Shown: in pieces, positions 12,082 to 24,457 of the stretch
Layout: every line of letters begins with the position of its first letter
Numbering within the stretch: the first letter of the stretch is position 1
NCBI GenBank assembly: GCA_022496205.1
Contig: WTXD01000025.1
Location: 186,001 to 250,000 of the forward strand
Length of the DNA stretch: 64,000 nucleotides
Origin: Gloeopeniophorella convolvens
Lineage: Eukaryota; Basidiomycota; Agaricomycetes; Russulales
Direction of reading: 5' to 3'
Made by a program: the position numbers and the translations under genes
The notes under the pieces: generated by a model
The model's input: only the letters and a program-made list of their open reading frames with translations
Databases searched by the model: none
Told to the model about the DNA's origin: nothing

Positions 12082-14067
12082 TGTGGTTGGAGATTGGCGC
12101 GCGCGCGGGGTCGCGTGCATCAGGCACGCGCATACACACGAGTCCGAGCGCTCTCGCTTTTCGGATTTGCGCTGGGGGAGGGGGGGAGTTGGGGCGCGGA
12201 GGCCAGCTGTGGTACTCGGAATATCACCTTTTTAGGGACGAAAACGTGGCGGGTGCGTTGATATATCGGCTGCGCCGATCCTGGTCGAGCAGCTGGCGTC
12301 CTCGTCTGCTGCCAATGCGCGGCATTGACTTTTGATGTGCGCATAATTGTATCCTCTTGCCTGTACTCTGCGCCCTGCTGCACTCGGAACCCGGACGGAC
12401 AATAGCACTCGTGCGTTCCGCTGCAGGCGTGGCGGCGAATGTCGTGATTCTTGCGTGGACACGTGTGCGCCATGATGAGTGCTCCCGCTTCTCGGGCCCT
12501 GCGAAGTTCTCAGGCGCGATGCAGATGGACTCCATCTATGGCAGGCGATGTTTCAGATCCACTAAAGGCCAGGACAGAAACAGAAGCCTATACATAAGTA
12601 TCATAGGACCTCGACGTCGACAGGCAGGCCCGGGCGATGCCAATGTGCCAGTGCCAGGCAGCCTATGTGAGGCCCCTGACTGATTGCTCCGATGGGCTTA
12701 TCGGCGCGGCGCCCCGCGCGCGATGATCAGCAGCAGCTTCTGACATGGACGAGAGCACTCCGAAGAAGAAGAAGTTTGTGGCTTCCGGTTTTCTGTGTCA
12801 GACATTTGTGTCGAGCACGGGACGGGTGCAGCTGAGGGGCCCCACAGGGCCAGATTCTAACGGCGCTGCGGTGTGGAGCGCCGCTGCGGATCTCGCGCTG
12901 GAGCGTTGCGTTCTATCTGACGATCTATGTACCGCATGCGGTACAACATTGGCACAACATTGGCACGTCGACAGAGCCAGTGTCTTCTGGTGTGGCCGGG
13001 GCGCGCCCATCGCCGGCCAGGGGTTGAATTAGTTGGCACGAGCGTCAGCCGGCCACGCTCGCACGCTTTGTATGGACACTTGCCAGATTGAGCCGGATAC
13101 GGACGCGCGGGCTCACTCGCTGTAGCTGAGTAAGTTACCTAGCAGGTTATGTTATGTGCTATGTAGCCTAACTTGCTGTGCGACAGGGGTCCCGGTCCTG
13201 CCGCGTGGTCAGGCCGCCGCTCCGGCGTCCGCTCAAGTGGGCTTCAAGGAGCCTCGGTGGCAGACGCAGGCAGACGTATGGGCCTCGGATCTCGCGCGCT
13301 GCTGCTGCATCTGCGTGTGGGGTTCTGCACAGCCCTGCTCCACACACCACCGGCGCCAGGCAGATCTGCGCCTGGGCCCGCAGCAACTCTAAGCTTGCCA
13401 TAGGCGGACAGATGGCGCCGTTGCCAAGGCGCGGCGCATGTGCTGCACCCCAGGGCGGTGCGCTCGCTGAGTCGTAGCAACTCCTAGGGGGTGCCTGCCG
13501 TGACTTGGGGGGACATGGGAAAACAAAGTGGTGTTCCTTATACGGCAGGTGGAATGGAACCGAGGAATGGAGAGCAGCGGCTAGGCTTAGATGGGACGGT
13601 GAGTAGGTTTTGTCTGTAGCGCTGATGTGGGTGCGGGTGCCAGAGGGAGAGGACTGATATTGAGTTGAGCGCGCGCGCTCGGCGTGTCACGGGAACGTCG
13701 GAAGAGGTGGGTAGGGGCACAGTACTACAGTGGGGTACAGTATGTACTTGTGCATTGTGTGAAACAGACAGATGGCAGGCAGGCTGACAGCGAGACAGGA
13801 ATAGATACATAGTCCGGGGACACAAAAGACGCGAGAACGGACGACGCGGTGGAACCATAGAGTAAGTACATCGGAGGTGCGTCGGGCGATCCGACGCTAT
13901 ACATACATACAGCACTCGGAATCGTTAAAAGTCATAAAAATGTCGTCTCGGAACCGGCTCTCTCTGGCACACAACAGGACTGACAGACGGACAAGAGGCG
14001 GGCAACGTGCGTACGTACGTACGTAGGACTAGGCACCGCGCACGATGGCGGCGGCGGCACCCCTACA
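12082..14067. other. Intergenic, 2.0 kb, no recognisable gene
   Basis: The stretch lies between the 3' ends of the deacetylase (+) and the membrane-protein gene (-), so both terminators should be here. Short open frames (for example 12745-13032 on the + strand) show no family features. A GTAC tandem repeat occurs at about 14008-14026. Confidence 0.5.
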
Positions 14068-15013
14068 TCACAGGTCCTCGCGGAAGAGCGTTCCGCCCGC
14101 GAAGAGCGGAACGTCGTGCGCAGAGTCCGCGCGGCGCGGCTGCGGCGCAAAGTAGTCGCCACGCCCGCCGCCACCGCCGCCGACTCGAGTGGGCACGCCG
14201 CCTGCGAACCACTCGGCGTCTGGCGTTGGCACCGAGGGCGCCTGCACGTGCACGCGCGGCGGCGCGTCTGGCTCGGAGCCGCCGTAGTCCTCGGACGGCC
14301 CGCCGACGTGCGACGCCGTGCGCGGGATGTGCGCGCTCTCGGAGGCCGTGGTCAGCGTCGCGCGGCGCGAGGCAGGGGCAGGGCCGACGCGCGGGGAGTC
14401 CTCAGTCGCGGCGGTGGCATACTGCGCGTGCGTGTGCGAGTGCGCGCGCTCGCGCTCGCGCAGCGGCTCGTCCGCGCTGTCCCACTCGTCCAGCCCGTCG
14501 TCCGCGTCCGCGCTGGCGGGCACCCAGCCCGCGCCCGCGCGGCGGCCCTTGAAGACGCTGCCGAGCTTCTCGCTGAACGAGCCGGGGAGCCCGATGGGGA
14601 GCGGGTGCGCGCGCACGCCGCGGCGGCGGATGGAGTACTTGCGGCGCGCGGCGCGCTCGGCGGCGCTGGGCTCGCTGTTGCGCAGGAGGACGTAGATGGC
14701 GATGCTCGCGAGGACGACGATGCTCGCGAGCGCGATGACGAGCACGATGAAGGCTAGAGGGGGGCGCGGGGCGCGCGTGAACGTGAGCGGCGTGCGGCGG
14801 CTTAGGGGCGCAGGGCGTGCGGCGCACCGGCCTCGGAGCCGCCGATCTTGGGCGCGTGCGAGACGTGCGTGGTCGGCGCTGCAGTCTGTAGGCGCGGCGC
14901 GGCGCGGGGTGGTAAGTCTGCCGTCAGAAGCGGGGAGCAGAGGAGGGACGTACAGGAGTGCTGCTGGATGGAGCAAGGCTCTCCTGCCGGGGAAAGGCTT
15001 GATAGGGCGCCAT
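14068..15013 (-). CDS. Single-pass membrane protein, basidiomycete-type hypothetical
   Basis: Three exons, 15013-14954, 14885-14828 and 14753-14068, splice in frame to 267 residues. The first two are tiny (60 and 58 nt) and give MAPYQAFPRQESLAPSSSTP then TAAPTTHVSHAPKIGGSEA, with no signal peptide. One transmembrane helix (AFIVLVIALASIVVLASIAI, about residues 40-60) follows. It is flanked on the inside by Arg/Lys (ERAARRKYSIRRRG), so the C-terminus is probably cytosolic. The roughly 200-residue tail contains PLPIGLPGSFSEKLGSVFKG, acidic and Ser-rich stretches, and a conserved-looking end (LFAGGTLFREDL). The start was chosen because it is the only Met from which consensus introns lead smoothly into the membrane helix. 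I do not recognise the family and cannot assign a role. Confidence 0.65.
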
Positions 15014-16538
15014 GCGAAAGGACCGGCGGTGCTAATTTAGACGGCTGGGAATGAGATGGCACCGCGGGGCGCAGGTGCGCCTTGATTACAGTACCTGTTT
15101 TTGTCAAACGAAGTGCAGGTCAAGGCTGCAGCTCCAGGGTGAGCGGGACGGCTGAAGGGAGACTTGCTCGGGCCAGAGGATGTGAGAGATGACTTGGAGT
15201 GGTTGGCCAGTGGCGTTGGGTGGAGACGTTCACTGATACCCTCCGCCGCTGCTGGGCCCAGCCACCTTCAGCCACCGGCCACTCTTCGGAACGGCCGCCC
15301 GCGTGTCGGCACCACCCGGCCCGCTAAAGAGCAATGACTTCATCCTCGCCCCGCTTGGCCTTTGCTCCTCGCTTCTACTATGGCCGTCGTTTGTTCCCCT
15401 GGTGCTCCAGCTAGAGTCACCTTTCATACACACGTACAGGTTGCACCACTTCCTCGCCGTTCGTGGGGCATCAGATAGTTGCATCTTCACACGCATCCGA
15501 CACGGCCTACAGCCCCTCGTTCTGCACCCGTGACAATGCCTCAGGTGCTCACTTCACCTCGATGCGTGGTCTCGCCTGCCTCGGAAAGTCAACGCGTTGC
15601 ACCCCTGTACTTCATCGAAGGTGCGAAAGAGAGTTGGCACAGGAGCAGCTTAACTTCCTTTCTACCTCCTCCAAATCGGTCAGAAGGCTCCCGTTCTCTT
15701 GCCTGTTCTATTACCAGCATGCGGCGCCCTGGCTACCATCTTATCCGGCACGTTGCGCCCTCACTTCGAACATCTCGGACATCGCTTAGCTTGCGCCATC
15801 ACCACCTTCCCTGCTCATGCCCTCACTGCTCTCTACGCCCGTCTGGTCTTATCAGAGTTCGTACGGTAGCATGCCGGAAACGCCAGCTGTATTTCAATTT
15901 ATAGCACAACGCAAACTACCGGCCTTCTCAGGGAGCTAATCAGCCGTCTCGTCACGACACGCAATAACCGGACGCTGCTGGCGTCAGTTTCTCGAACGTG
16001 GGTTACTTGATGCACTCTGGCCTAGACGGGGAACACAAGGAGCTTCCTCGTAGGCTAGCCCGGCCCTGCAGGCAAGAGTTGATCTGCTCGCGCTGCTTTA
16101 TGCATTGGTCCGGGCTCGAAGGCCGGGAAGATCGCGAGAAGCCGCGAGACGCCCTTCGTCACGGTTTAGACCTTCCAACGAGTGGCGCAATTTTGCTTAT
16201 CGTGCTGCTCTCTACGACATCGAAGAACATCGATCAGGCGCCATGAGGCGCGTTGGTCGGGAATCAACAGAGGGGCGCGGTCACGTGACCATGAGCGGTT
16301 TGCGCTGTTTGCTGGCCTCCGTGCAGGATCGTGAGCGAGAGTGTTTCCGCCGTCGAGGGGCCCAATCACGCGACGCATGAGCCGGTTCTCACATTTTTCT
16401 CGTCGAAAATCAATTCCCATTGTGCGCTGGAGCGGGCGGAGAATATCACACGCCGGATTATTCCTGGAGGGCTTTATTACCCTTCATCGGTGAGCTGAAT
16501 TTGCCTGTCGCTCGTCCTCCTCTTCCCCACACCCCAGT
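15014..16538. other. Intergenic, 1.5 kb, upstream of both flanking genes
   Basis: The region lies between two divergently oriented genes and should contain both promoters. I see no supported coding sequence. It is less GC-rich than the flanks and has pyrimidine-rich stretches around 15620-15880. A perfect E-box-type palindrome is listed separately. Confidence 0.5.
16279..16290. promoter_or_regulatory. 12-bp palindrome with E-box core upstream of the P-type ATPase
   Basis: GGTCACGTGACC is a perfect palindrome centred on CACGTG, about 250 bp before the ATPase start codon. In fungi CACGTG is bound by bHLH factors of the Cbf1/Pho4 type. Linking it to control of the ATPase is inference from position only. 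Confidence 0.4.
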
Positions 16539-19500
16539 ATGGACACCATGGCGTCAGATCCGGAAAAGTCCCTCAAGGGTGGCATGGAGATCGAGGTGGT
16601 CACCACGCGCGCTGTCGCCTTCCCAGCGGGCGATGAAGATCACGATCGAGACGAGAAGCTTCGCCCCAAGGGCGTAGAAATGAAGCGACAGATGACGCAA
16701 GAGGACATCCAGCTCGCCGCCGCAGGGTACGAGCACCTCGAGAAGAACAAGGCGGACGCCGAGGACACCAAGTTTGGCGACGTCGACATTACGGAACACG
16801 CTGTGCCGGTCGACGAGCTCGAGGACCTCTTCGGCACGTCGTTCAACTGGAACGATCCTGCCCAGTCCCGGGGCCTGTCCACTGCCGAGGCGGAGGCGCG
16901 GCTCAAGCTCGACGGGCCAAATTCCCTCACCCCGCCCAAGAAGAAGTCAGCGTTGCGCAAGGTTCGTGCTTCGTCCCCGCGACTCTAGCGCGGCGACCTG
17001 AGCCATTTTTCAGTACTTCGACTGCCTGGTGACGATGTTCAACATCATCTTGATTATCGCCGGTATTCTCGAATATGTCCTCCTCGGTATCGATTTCCAC
17101 GTGAGTTTGTGGATTATTTTCTCGCTGTCTGCGCAGCCGTTGAGCCGTCGTCTGTCCCCTGTAGAACAATATCCAGAACACGTATCTCGGTGGCATCCTC
17201 ATCGCCGTCGCCTTTCTCAATGCCTTCATCGAGTTCTACCAACTTCAGAAATCAGAGGCCATTCTCGCGTCGTTCCTCGCCATGATCCCTCCCTCCTGCC
17301 ACGCCATGCGGGACGGCACTCTCACGAGCGTTCCAGCGGCGAGCCTCGTGAAGGGAGACATAGTGCTTATCGTGCGTAGTCTCTCGTCTCTCCGGCCTTA
17401 TCGTGCTTCTGACGGTAGCTGTATATAGCGTGTGGGTGATAAGACGCCGGCGGACTTGCTCATATTTGCCTCTACGGACCTCAAGGTCGACAATAGCAGT
17501 CTTACTGGAGAGTCTGAGCCCCAGGAACGTGGCCCGAGCCTTAAAGGTTCACCAGCGCGCCCCGTCGAGGCGGAAAACCTGGTCCGTGCTCAAGCGCTGT
17601 CGCACGCTCCAATCATTCACGGGCTGTTTTTAGACCTTCAACTCTACGCTTGTTGTGAATGGAGAAGGATGGGGCAGTAAGTGTTAAGGTGTATATTGAC
17701 GAAGCAGAGGCTGATCAAGCTCCAGTCGTCGTTAGAACTGGAGACCGCACGCTCATTGGTAGGCCGTCTCCTGGGTTTCAATGAACAGAAGCTTATCGTT
17801 CGTAGGACAAATTGCCCAGCTTACTGGCGGTGAGAGCGGCAACAAGTCACCGCTGGCAGTCGAGATGTATGGTTACTCCAGCCTTAGTTACTGAGGCATT
17901 ACTGACTGTCCTGTCACCAGCTCGCGCTTCGTCATGCTGGTGTCCACCATTGCGATTGTTTTCGCCATCGTGTTCTTCGCTGTGGGTATCACCACAGCTT
18001 ACAAGGGCAAGGCTGCACAGACGGTCACATTCGCCGTATCAATTCTGGTGGCGTTCGTCCCTGAAGGTCTTCCCTCCGTTGTCACATTATTGTCAGTGTT
18101 CTATCGTATTCCATCTCTCGCGTCACTGAAAAACGGGAATAGGCTTTCTATTGCCGCGAAACGCATGGCCGCCCAAAACGTGCTGGTCAAGGACCTGCAA
18201 GGCGTGGAGACACTTGGTACGCGTTATCTCCCTCGCTACCTGTGGCGTTGTCACTCATGACGTGTTGCAGGCTCAGTGCGTTTATTTCGCCGCTTGATGG
18301 GGTTGACGTGGCTAAAACCTAGTCTTACAGCTGACTCTGCTCGCCACCGACAAGACCGGCACTCTCACGCGGAACCAGATGACGGTGCGTGCGCGTCCCG
18401 CTCCATGTCCAAGTCCGAGGCTCACGCGCGCGGGCGGCGCAGGTGACGAATCTGTGGAACGGCGATAAGATGTTCTCCGCGTTCCAGTCAAACAACGACG
18501 AGCAGGACACGGCCGCCTTCGCGCTCGACGCGCCGGGCATGGGCGAGCTCGTCGCGATCGCGGCGCTCAACTCGCGCATCAAGTTCGACCGCTCGGACGT
18601 GCCGTTCGCGAAGCGCGAGATCATGGGCGACGCGACCGAGACGGGCCTTGCGCGCTTCGCGGGCCGCTCGCTCCCGGACTACGACGCGTACCTGCGCGAG
18701 CACTCCAAGGTGTTCGAGGTGCCGTTCAACTCGACGAACAAGTGGGCGCTCGTCATCGTGAACAAGCCGCATGCGGCGGGCAAGATGGTGTCGTATATCA
18801 AGGGCGCGCCCGAGCGCGTGCTGGCCAAGTGCACGACGTACATGAAGGATGGGCAGGTCGTTCCCATTGACGATGCGTTCCGGGCGAGCTATGACGCAGC
18901 CTACAACGTGGGTCATCATTCCGCTCTTGCTGGGGCTGTGTCTCACCTGGGATCTGCAGTACATGGCATCACGTGGCCACCGTGTAATTGGTTGCGCGCA
19001 ACACCTCCTCGTCGAGGACAAGTACCCTGCAGGCTTCACGTTTTCGAAAAAGGAAGTGAACTACCCCGACTCCGAGTACTGCTTCGTCGGCCTGGTCTCA
19101 CTTGAGGACCCACCGAAGCACGGCGTGCGCGAGGCCATTGGCACGCTCCGTTTGGCCGGCATCAAGGTCATGATGGTTACTGGTACGTGGCTCCGATCCG
19201 GTGTTCTGTTTCCTGCCCGCCCGGCTCACCGTTGCCTGATGCAGGCGACCACCCCAAGACAGCAGAGGCAATCGCGCGCAAGATCAATCTCATCATTGGC
19301 GAGACGAAGGAGACACTCAGCGCCAAGACCGGGCGCCCTGTCGAGGAGATCTACGAGGACGAGGTGGCGGCGGTGGTCGTGCACGGTGATGATATCGACA
19401 CGCTCCAGGGCTGGCAATGGGATAACAGTGAGTGGGCGGCCTGACCCGCGCGTTGTTTCACACGGACCAGCGCTGACTCCGGCGCCCATTAGTCTTCAGC

Positions 19501-21372
19501 AAGCAGGAAATCGTGTTCGCGCGCACATCACCGCAGCACAAGCTTGAGATTGGTGCGTCCAGTTTTGGTACAGATACGCGGAGATCGTAACATTGATGCG
19601 CCGGCTACAGTCAAGCGTGCACAAGCGCTCGGACACATCGTTGGAGTGTAAGCGCCCGGGACTTTCTGGCACCCTTGTGGTACTCAACTTCCAATACTAC
19701 TACAGGACCGGCGATGGCGTGAACGACTCGCCGGCGCTCAAACGCGCGGACCTCGGCATCGCGATGAACATCTCGGGCTCGGACGTTTCGAAGGAGGCCG
19801 CGAACATGATCCTCCTTGATGATAATTTCGCGTCGACCGTGAAGGGCGTGCAGGAGGGCCGGCAGATCTTCGTCAACCTCAAGCGGTCTATTCAGTATAC
19901 GCTCTCGCACAGCACGCCGGAAGTCATCCCACAGCTTCTCTGTGAGTCTGATCGACCGGTCCTTCGACGATCCGGGGTATTGACAATCGGCCTAGACGTC
20001 GTCGTCCCGGTCCCACTGCCGCTTTCGGCCATCCTCATCCTGGTCATCGGTACGTCGAACCACGCTCATCACTTCGCGCGACTTATCGGACTGTCACAGA
20101 TCTTGGCTTTGAACTCTTCGTTGCTGTACGTGTCATCTCATCGAACTTCTTGCACCAGGCCCGGGGATTAATGGAGTATCCAGTTATCATTCGCATGGGA
20201 CAAGCCCGAGACAGAAGATGGCCTGATGCGTATGGGCCCGCGCAAGCCTGGTCCGTACATTCTACCTCTGTAGACTTCACCTTGTTCACGTTTCGAGAAC
20301 AGTCAGCGACCGTTCGATCATGAACCGCAAGCGCCGCGCTCTGAGACGCAGCAAGACGCTCGGCCGTGACCCCGAGACCCAGGTGCCCGTGCAGCCCAGC
20401 CGCCTCTCCCTCATCGGCCGAAAACTCAAAGCGCCCTTCACTCGCGAGTTTTGGGAGGACCGCTTCGAATCATCTGATGATGAGACGCTCGTGGATGGCA
20501 AGCTCCTCAGCTACGCGTACCTCGAGGCTGGTATGATTGAGATGATTGGATCGTGAGCATCCACACTGTTGTTTGCTTTTCCTTGGCTGAGACCTTTCCT
20601 AGACTTGTCGCATATTTCGTTGTGTTCTTCAAGAAGGGCTTCTCGCCAAGTGATCTCAGAAAGGCCCAGAAAAACGGCAGTATGTTTCATGTTCCCTTAC
20701 ATTCTTGAACCGCTCATTTCGCTGACACACTACTAGACTACTTCACACATCACAGTCCAGACTTCATTAACTACAAGGGAGAGCACCTCGACGCGTCGCA
20801 CCAAGTTGATGCATTGGCACAAGCTCAATCTATCGGTGCGTGCGGCTGGCTTCTCTGACGCGTGTTGTTCGGCCTGACGATTGACACGTTGTAGTGTACC
20901 TGTCGGTGTTCATCGCCCAGTGCTTTAACGTACGCGGGGACCCCATTGCGCCCTCATCTGGCGTATATTAATATACTCCGCACAGGTATTTGCCGTAAAG
21001 GCGAAGTTCCGTTTCCCGTTCGGGAGAAGCATTGTTGGCAACAAGTACAACTTCCTCGGCATTGCTGCTGGCGCGACGCTGGGCATGTTCATCATTTACA
21101 CGCCCCCATTACACGCTGTCTTCGGGGGTTCACATAAGCTGCTGCCTTTGTACTGGCTCATCCCGTTCGCGTTCGGCTGCTTGCTCCTCGTTTGGGCCAG
21201 CATCCGCGTGCTGATCATGCGCAAGTCGATAGAGCAGGCGCGCGTCAAGGATATCAAGGGCCTTATGATGTGTAAGCGCACATCCTATCCCTCGATATTG
21301 GCGATTTCGATGCTGATTCTGCCACTGGCAGTCCCTACAATGCGCACCATGAGCATACGCTCACGGCATTGA
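16539..21372 (+). CDS. P-type ATPase, class IIC (Na+/K+-ATPase alpha-like) alkali-cation pump
   Basis: Predicted plasma-membrane pump that exchanges alkali cations with ATP hydrolysis. It is split by many short introns. Visible motifs: the cation-ATPase N-domain with [21 protein letters not shown], the first helix pair beginning [20 protein letters not shown], actuator-domain SLTGESEP (about 17500), and PEGLP in the fourth helix (about 18058). The phosphorylation site [11 protein letters not shown] is at 18349, KGAPER lies in the nucleotide-binding domain, and the hinge [19 protein letters not shown] is near 19708. A class II C-terminal bundle beginning [20 protein letters not shown] follows. 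The order and [19 protein letters not shown] fit IIC pumps better than fungal ENA (IID), PMR1 (IIA) or PMA1 (III). The tail ends [10 protein letters not shown]. No beta subunit gene is seen. Ion specificity cannot be read from sequence alone. A second in-frame Met lies at 16548. Confidence 0.85.
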
Positions 21373-22598
21373 TGATATATACCTGCGGACTCGGGGTTTT
21401 CTTTTCAGGGTGGATTGTGTTACGGACTTTCATGCATTTTACGATAGCGACGCCTGTTTGCAGCATCCGATGACGAGTTGAATTGAAATAGGGAAGCATT
21501 TTCTGATTCGCAAGATCTTTGCTGGCAAATAGTTTGACTCGCGTGTGAGCACGCCGGCTTCTTGGAGCTTTGCTGGTCATCCGCGCTCATCCGCGTGGGG
21601 CAGGCACCGGCCCGGGCCTGTTGAACTTGCTTTGGTTTATTTGGGCGTTCTTGGGCGCCGGCGTCCGGATGCCAGTGCGTCATCAACATGTGTTTGACTT
21701 CGACTTCGACTTTTGCGATGCTGTACCGTCACGACTCACAGACTGCGGGTCAAATATTCTTTGCTCGGTGCACTGTCTCCCCGGATGGCCAAATTTCACG
21801 AGTGCGAAGGTCGGCACACCGCTTGGTGCGGTCGTCGCATCGGCCCAACCGCGGCCCACCCCGCAGCTGGCCGGATCTTACAGAGCTCGCTGTCGCGCGG
21901 CCGGGGTCCTCGACTCGATCGCTGGATGTATGCGCGTTGTCTCGTGTCGTTTCTCGGCATATGGAGAATAGAGCCGTGTTGGGAATCGACTGCCAAATAG
22001 CCTTGGGCGTTCCTGGGACAGATACTTAGGTGCGCAGCGGTTGAATGAATCGGGGAGGCTATGCTGGCGGCCTTCGCACGCCTTCACCCCGCCACGCGAA
22101 CGCCCTGATTCTGCGCGGGCGAGGCACGCCGTACAACGCCCAAGAATGTCTCTCGTAAATGATCAGGACAGCACTGTGTCGCGCGCTCTCGGTGAGGTGA
22201 CGTTCTCGAACCAAAGCTATGTCCTGAATCTTGCTGACCCGCGTTTACAGACTGCTTTCGACAAGATGCAATCATGTGTCTTTGCTAGCGCGGGCTGTCG
22301 AGCTGCGGCATACATGCGCCCGCGTTGATGATCGCGTCGCCTACGACGGCGTCCTTAGCCCACTGAGAGAAACGGTCACTCTGTCCTGGGCATTCTCCCG
22401 TGCCCTTCACGCGTCGTGGCCCAGTGTATCCAACAGGATGTTGTGCAGGTTGACGCGACGCGAGTAGACAGGCAATGGACCTTGCGAAAGATACCGCTCT
22501 ATAAGGTGTCGCAGAGGGTTCCTAGCCATAGCACTTTCTGAGTTACAACCAACTGCTGGCGTACATGGGTGAGTGTGGCTGCAACCACCATCATAACA
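21373..22598. other. Intergenic, 1.2 kb, no supported gene
   Basis: It contains the ATPase 3' region and the sequence upstream of the RTA1-like gene. Short frames such as 22146-22328 show no family similarity. The true start of the RTA1-like gene could lie in the last part of this stretch. Confidence 0.45.
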
Positions 22599-23835
22599 AT
22601 GGTCCTGATGTGTTGTTTGGCCAGGATACGCGGAAAAGGTGCTGCTGACTGTGTCAAGCGAGGATTCCCTTACAACTATGTACCAACCGAGTGGGTATGC
22701 GCCCTCTTCGTAGCTCTTTTCGGATTTTCTACTTGTGAGTTGCCTCTGCTTCTCCTAAGTTTGAGCCCGTACGGCTTCTGATCTTCCCCACGCCCTAGTG
22801 CTTCACTTCTTGCAGACTATTCGATCCGTCTCTGGTGGTTGTTTCCGACCGCAGTCCTCTGTGGACTCTTGGAGATTATTGGCTGGAGTGGTCGCCTATG
22901 GTCTAGCAAGAACCCATTCCTTGACCAGCCATTTTTGATGCAGTGAGCAACACTGCACCACCTCATGTCAAGCATGTGTAGACTGAGTAACGATAGGATC
23001 GCAACGACTATCATCGCACCGACGCCCCTTGTCGCGGCTAACTTCGTCATCCTGGGGGGATCATCCGTCAGCTAGGGCCGCAGTACAGCCGTCTGAGCCC
23101 TGCACGGTGTGAGTGATGCCCTGCATTCGATCGAGTCTTCGTTGAAATCTTCGGTCTAGATACGAGGGTATTCATTTCGTGTGTCAGTGCTTCCGCCTTC
23201 GTGTCCCGCACTACGACTGACTAAGACACCCCAGGATATCGTCTCGCTTGTTATACAATCAGTTGGCGGAGGACTGGCTTCTGGTACCCAGCCAGTCCTG
23301 GGCGGCCATATTGCTCTCGGGGGCATCGTCTTCCAACTGGCTATGGTGCTTCTCGTTCGGACCATCGTGTCGTTGCTGATGCGCTTCCTCAGTTACCCTT
23401 ATCCTCCACAGCGCCCTGGCCGTAGAATTCCTGATACGGTTCGCTTTGGTTCGACCGATGAGACAAACACTTGAAAAGGACGTTGGGCTGCGTGGCGGAA
23501 TCGACGCAAAGATGAGATACATGTTGTTCGGCATGTCAGCTATGAACGCCTTTCTCCTCGTCCGTTCTGTCTACCGAACTGTTGAATTGTCTGGTGGTTG
23601 GGACGGGACAATCATTTCGACGCAGTGGCTATTCAGTGCGTTGGTGCCCTTTTCCCCCATACAGGGCCGTGGTTGAAGCTATTTTGCAGACGTTTTTGAC
23701 GGCGGAATGGTCACCCTGACTATCTTCGCGCTCAACATATTCCACCCCGGCTTGTTGCTCCGTGGACCGGATCATGTCGCTGAGTCGAAACAACTGGAAG
23801 AAACTTTTTCCCAGGATTCGTTCTTCAGTGCATAG
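22599..23835 (+). CDS. RTA1-like seven-helix membrane protein, with apparent frameshift and uncertain N-terminus
   Basis: RTA1-family proteins are fungal lipid-translocating or stress-related multi-pass proteins. Spliced pieces match the family in order: NYVPTEWVCALFVALFGFST (helix 1), RLWWLFPTAVLCGLLEIIGW then SGRLWSSKNPFLDQPFLMQ (helix 2), IATTIIAPTPLVAANFVILG, IIRQLGPQYSRLSP, VFISCDIVSLVIQSVGGG, GGHIALGGIVFQLAM, EFLIRFALVRPMRQTLEKD, and NVFDGGMVTLTIFALNIFHP (last helix). The stop is at 23833-23835. Between VILG and IIRQ the frame changes at a run of six G (23054-23059), as if one base is missing; without it translation stops soon after. The 5' end is unclear: the first ATG in the helix-1 frame is at 22599, but the preceding residues do not look like the family. 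This is either a pseudogene or a sequencing error at the homopolymer. Introns have good GT-AG sites, which argues for a recently functional gene. Confidence 0.6.
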
Positions 23836-24414
23836 GACGTTCATGACTGCTCGTACCGTGATTCGCAGGTTCGAATCTATCATACTGATATCCCTCAGTA
23901 AACGTGGACAATTGTACAGCTTTGTACATAACTACTCGTCAATTGATGAACTCTTCCGATATGCTCTCTTGACTCGAACGCCGCCGCCTCGTAGAGCTGA
24001 CTCATGCCTACTCTTCTACAATCGACCTTAGTTGTGGATACCAAGGCTCAAGATATGTCCGCTTCGAGACTTCACGCACCCAAAGACCGATAGGATCCAC
24101 GGCAAGACCAGCGGGGACGATCCAGCGCCAGAGTCACCTGTTAAACTCGGTCAGCGAATGCTTGCAAATAACGTCCGTCTAATAACTGCCGATCTCCTCT
24201 GGTTTGCAGGTGGCGATTGCCCGTATCAGACTGACGGTGTTAACAGACTGGCGGCGTTAAGGCAGTCGCTTACATGGACGAAATCCGCTGGCTATCGGTT
24301 ACCAACACTAGCACTGTGACTTATTCATCCAGCGACTCTGCGACGTTCTGATGACAAAGGTAGATGTTTAATTGAGCACAACTTCAAACGGAGTACCGTA
24401 GCGCACATGCTGCC

Positions 24415-24421
24415 TATATAA
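24415..24421 (+). promoter_or_regulatory. TATA box of the oxidoreductase gene
   Basis: TATATAA lies 43 bp before the start codon at 24458, in a region with no competing open frame. The gap 23836-24457 holds nothing else I can support. A leader this short is compatible with fungal promoters. Confidence 0.45.
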
Positions 24422-24457
24422 CTAGCTTCTCACCGTCTCACAGAACCAAGCTGATCG

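Noticed and set aside
12745..13032. 95-residue + strand frame starting MDESTPKKKKF
   Set aside because: The basic start looks like a nuclear signal, but the rest has no family features and no conserved neighbours or intron structure.
14068..14976. Single-exon 302-residue version of the membrane protein
   Set aside because: The N-terminal 75 residues read through two consensus introns; the spliced three-exon model gives a cleaner start and joins directly to the membrane helix.
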